NCBI RefSeq assembly: GCF_011290685.1 | Contig: NZ_JAANYN010000001.1 | Span: forward strand, 479,325 to 543,324 | Length of the DNA: 64,000 nt | DNA from: Cyclobacterium plantarum | GTDB taxonomy: Bacteria > Bacteroidota > Bacteroidia > Cytophagales > Cyclobacteriaceae | Reading direction: 5' to 3' | Part shown: piece after piece, positions 61,804 to 64,000 of the stretch | How positions within the stretch are numbered: the stretch's first letter is position 1 | How the letters are laid out: every line of letters begins with the position of its first letter | Notes under the pieces: model-generated | What the model saw: the letters and a program-made list of their open reading frames with translations, nothing else | The model's database searches: none | What the model was told of the DNA's origin: nothing | Made by a program: the position numbers and the translations under genes

Positions 61804-62856
61804 ATGAAAATTCTGGTAACTGGTACAGCAGGTTTTATAGGTATGCACCTGGCGCAAAAGCTTTTGGAAAGAGGCGACGAAGTCATTGGGGTGGACAGTA
61901 TCAATGATTATTATGAGGTGCAGCTAAAATATGATCGCCTTAAATTAACCGGTATTGATCCAGCCAGCATCCATTACGGTAAAATTGTAAAAAGCTCCAA
62001 ACATCCCCATTACCAGTTTATTCAACTGAAATTGGAGGATAAGGAAGGGTTATTTGACCTTTTTAGGGAACAAAAAATAGACAAAGTGGTGAATTTGGCA
62101 GCTCAGGCAGGGGTAAGGTATTCCCTGACCAATCCGGACGCTTATATTCAAGCCAATATTGTAGGTTTTCTGAATATTCTGGAGGCTTGCCGCCATTTTG
62201 AGATCAAACATTTGGCATACGCCTCTTCCAGTTCGGTATATGGCACCAATACCCAAATGCCTTTTTCCACCAGTCAGAATGTGGATCATCCGGTATCTTT
62301 GTATGCCGCTTCCAAGAAGTCAAATGAATTGATGGCCCATACCTATAGCCATCTTTTCGGCCTGCCTACCACAGGTTTACGGTTTTTTACGGTATATGGA
62401 CCCTGGGGCAGACCAGATATGGCACTATTTCTGTTTACAAAAGCCATATTGGAAGACCAACCCATTAAAGTATTCAATTATGGGGAGATGCAAAGGGATT
62501 TCACCTATGTGGATGACATCGTGGAAGGTGTGATCCGGGTAGTGGATCATCCTCCCATGGAAAATCCGGATTGGGATCCAGCTACCGGGGATGCCAGTCA
62601 ATCTAAGGCTCCCTATACGGTTTATAACATAGGAAATTCAAACCCTGTTCGTTTGATGGACTTTATCAAGGCCATAGAAGTTGCACTTGGGAAAGAAGCC
62701 AGAAAAGACATGTTACCCATACAACCAGGAGATGTGCCGGCTACTTTCGCCGATACCAAGCCTTTGGAAAATGAGCTGGGGTACAAGCCTGCAACATCAG
62801 TGACATTTGGTATTCAAAAGTTTATAGATTGGTACAGAAGCTACTATAATGTGTAA
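61804..62856 (+). CDS. UDP-glucuronate 4-epimerase-like NAD-dependent epimerase
   Basis: A 350-residue extended short-chain dehydrogenase. The NAD motif is [20 protein letters not shown], followed by [18 protein letters not shown], which is specific to the UDP-glucuronate epimerase group. The catalytic triad is in [16 protein letters not shown] and [34 protein letters not shown] and [18 protein letters not shown] are typical. It interconverts UDP-glucuronate and UDP-galacturonate, which would make the cluster 2 polymer acidic. It lies 45 bases after wzi. Confidence 0.93.
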   Translation: MKILVTGTAGFIGMHLAQKLLERGDEVIGVDSINDYYEVQLKYDRLKLTGIDPASIHYGKIVKSSKHPHYQFIQLKLEDKEGLFDLFREQKIDKVVNLAAQAGVRYSLTNPDAYIQANIVGFLNILEACRHFEIKHLAYASSSSVYGTNTQMPFSTSQNVDHPVSLYAASKKSNELMAHTYSHLFGLPTTGLRFFTVYGPWGRPDMALFLFTKAILEDQPIKVFNYGEMQRDFTYVDDIVEGVIRVVDHPPMENPDWDPATGDASQSKAPYTVYNIGNSNPVRLMDFIKAIEVALGKEARKDMLPIQPGDVPATFADTKPLENELGYKPATSVTFGIQKFIDWYRSYYNV

Positions 62857-62917
62857 GTAAGTTGGGGTTTTCATGAAATTTCAAGGAAAAAAACTAAAAT
62901 TGTAAATTCATTATGTT

Positions 62918-62925
62918 TACTTTTG
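62918..62925 (+). promoter_or_regulatory. Candidate promoter -7 element of the WecA-like gene
   Basis: TACTTTTG matches TAnnTTTG exactly, in the context GTTTACTTTTGTGAAA. It is 16 bases before the start codon. A -33 TTTG is not seen at the usual distance. Confidence 0.45.
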
Positions 62926-62941
62926 TGAAAACTTTCATGCT

Positions 62942-64000
62942 ATGAATATTTTTCTATCAACAGCTACATCTTTTTTCTTTGGTTTTTTAATGACTCCTGT
63001 ATTGATCATGGTCCTTAAAAAGATCAATTTTATGGAAGCCCCCGGAGGACGTAAAATACATGCGGGAAGCATACCGTCCATGGGAGGCATTGCGATCGTT
63101 TTTGCTGCCTTTATGGGTTTGTTTGCATGGCTAAGTTTCGATCAAATCGTAGAAACCAGGTATTTTCTGGTGGCCCTTGGGATCATGTTTTCTGTGGGAC
63201 TTCGGGATGACCTGATCGAATTAACGGCAGCTCAAAAGTTAATCGGGCAATCCATACCGGCTTTTTTTGTGATCATCATGGCAGATATCCGAATATCCGG
63301 TTTGTATGGATTTATGGGTATTTATGAAATTCCTTATTTAATAAGCGTGCTGATTACCTTTTTTGCGATTTTGGTGTTGACCAATTCCTTTAACCTGATA
63401 GACGGGGCAGACGGCCTGGCCGGATCGCTCAGCATGGTCACGCTTACTATTCTGGGTTTCTGGTTTTTTAGTCTGGGAATGACCGCCTATAGCCTGATAT
63501 CCTTTACCCTGGTCGGAGGAATACTTGCATTTTTGGTATTTAACTGGCATCCGGCGAAGATATTTATGGGTGATACCGGATCATTGAGTTTAGGTTTTGC
63601 GCTTGTGGTATTGGTCATTCTATTTGTTGATAAGTCCGGGACCATGGCTCCCTGGGAGGGGTTGAAAGTAAATGCTCCCTTTTCAGCAGGGATGGCATTT
63701 TTGATCGTTCCGATATATGATACGGTCAGGATTTTTATCAAACGAAGTATGAAGGGTAAATCCCCGCTTAAACCAGATAAAAGTCATGTGCATCACTTTT
63801 TACTTCGCATGGGACTCAAGCACGATCAGGTGGCCCTTACACTGGGAACGGTTAAGCTTTGTTTTATAGGCTTGGTCTTTTTTGGTTATGCTTTAAATGA
63901 CCACATACTCTTTCCGGTTTTGACCCTGGTGGCTGTTTCTCTGGGGATATGGATGGACAAAAGAACCCTTAAAAATATCAAAAGCAACTGTAAAAAAGCG
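62942..64000 (+). CDS. Polyprenyl-phosphate glycosyl-1-phosphate transferase (WecA/MraY-type), 3' end missing
   Basis: 353 codons from the ATG at 62942 to the right edge with no stop, so the C-terminus lies outside the window. It is a polytopic membrane protein of the PNPT family. RKIHAGSIPSMGGIAIVFAA is the conserved first loop; the metal-binding Asp pair is in GLRDDLIELTAAQKL; NSFNLIDGADGLAGSLSM and IFMGDTGSLSLGFAL are the catalytic signatures, and KSHVHHFLLRMGLKHDQV carries the His-x-His-His motif of the WecA/TagO group, not MraY. It would start repeat-unit synthesis by attaching HexNAc-1-phosphate to undecaprenyl phosphate. Confidence 0.93.
   Translation, partial: MNIFLSTATSFFFGFLMTPVLIMVLKKINFMEAPGGRKIHAGSIPSMGGIAIVFAAFMGLFAWLSFDQIVETRYFLVALGIMFSVGLRDDLIELTAAQKLIGQSIPAFFVIIMADIRISGLYGFMGIYEIPYLISVLITFFAILVLTNSFNLIDGADGLAGSLSMVTLTILGFWFFSLGMTAYSLISFTLVGGILAFLVFNWHPAKIFMGDTGSLSLGFALVVLVILFVDKSGTMAPWEGLKVNAPFSAGMAFLIVPIYDTVRIFIKRSMKGKSPLKPDKSHVHHFLLRMGLKHDQVALTLGTVKLCFIGLVFFGYALNDHILFPVLTLVAVSLGIWMDKRTLKNIKSNCKKA

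Noticed and set aside
1-64000. tRNA, rRNA, CRISPR, IS elements, prophage genes
   Set aside because: Read for on both strands; no cloverleaf with CCA context, no spaced direct repeats, no transposase or integrase was seen.

Overview
The window looks like chromosomal DNA of a free-living Bacteroidota, most likely order Cytophagales (Cyclobacteriaceae-like). The evidence is a PorV2/PorU2-type pair of the type IX secretion system (T9SS), secreted proteins ending in T9SS sorting domains, small Bacteroidota-specific families (Lacal_2735, UpxY, DUF6600), and promoters with the TTTG / TAnnTTTG architecture. I saw no rRNA, tRNA, CRISPR array, insertion sequence or phage gene.

Layout. (1) 0-15 kb: the start of a PspC-domain gene with its PadR regulator, the PorV2-PorU2 pair, a membrane glycosyltransferase-like protein, a T9SS cargo protein, a Tat-exported TIM-barrel protein, a DUF6600 wall/surface protein, a 55-residue Lacal_2735 protein and a MORN-repeat protein. 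(2) 15.2-19.9 kb: a FabH-type ketoacyl-ACP synthase with an unknown partner, then a large T9SS-exported polysaccharide-binding or lyase-like protein. (3) 19.9-29.5 kb, minus strand: exopolysaccharide cluster 1, transcribed from a 660-bp AT-rich control region. Its order is Wzc tyrosine autokinase, GT14 transferase, Wzx flippase, polymerase-like membrane protein, Gfo/Idh dehydrogenase, unknown TIM-barrel protein, second GT14 transferase. (4) 30.1-39.7 kb: housekeeping genes (MBL hydrolase, SRAP/YedK, YheT-type hydrolase, pyruvate dehydrogenase E2, HslV, Dabb protein, aldo/keto reductase, SSB, zinc-ribbon protein, GH15 enzyme). (5) 39.8-64 kb: exopolysaccharide cluster 2. A divergent UpxY antiterminator is followed by GDP-mannose and GDP-fucose synthesis (manC, fcl, gmd), a six-SLBB Wza-type export protein, a four-gene block resembling the first half of legionaminic acid synthesis, glycosyltransferases, WzxC-type flippase, Wzz without kinase, Wzy, an Alg14/Alg13 pair, Wzi, UDP-glucuronate epimerase and a WecA/MraY-type initiating transferase that runs off the right edge.

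How the genes fit together. Cluster 2 holds most steps of a Wzx/Wzy-type pathway: initiation, nucleotide sugars, transferases, flipping, polymerisation, chain length, export and surface attachment. It lacks a tyrosine kinase, while cluster 1 has the kinase and lacks an outer-membrane Wza, so the two may share parts. The most interesting points are the UpxY gene facing a leader with a hairpin and U-rich tract before manC, the truncated legionaminic-type sugar pathway, an unknown TIM-barrel/Gfo-Idh pair inside cluster 1, a perfect 20-bp LacI-type palindrome between ssb and a zinc-ribbon gene, and an SSB without the usual acidic tail. All functional calls come from reading the sequence; no database search was run.
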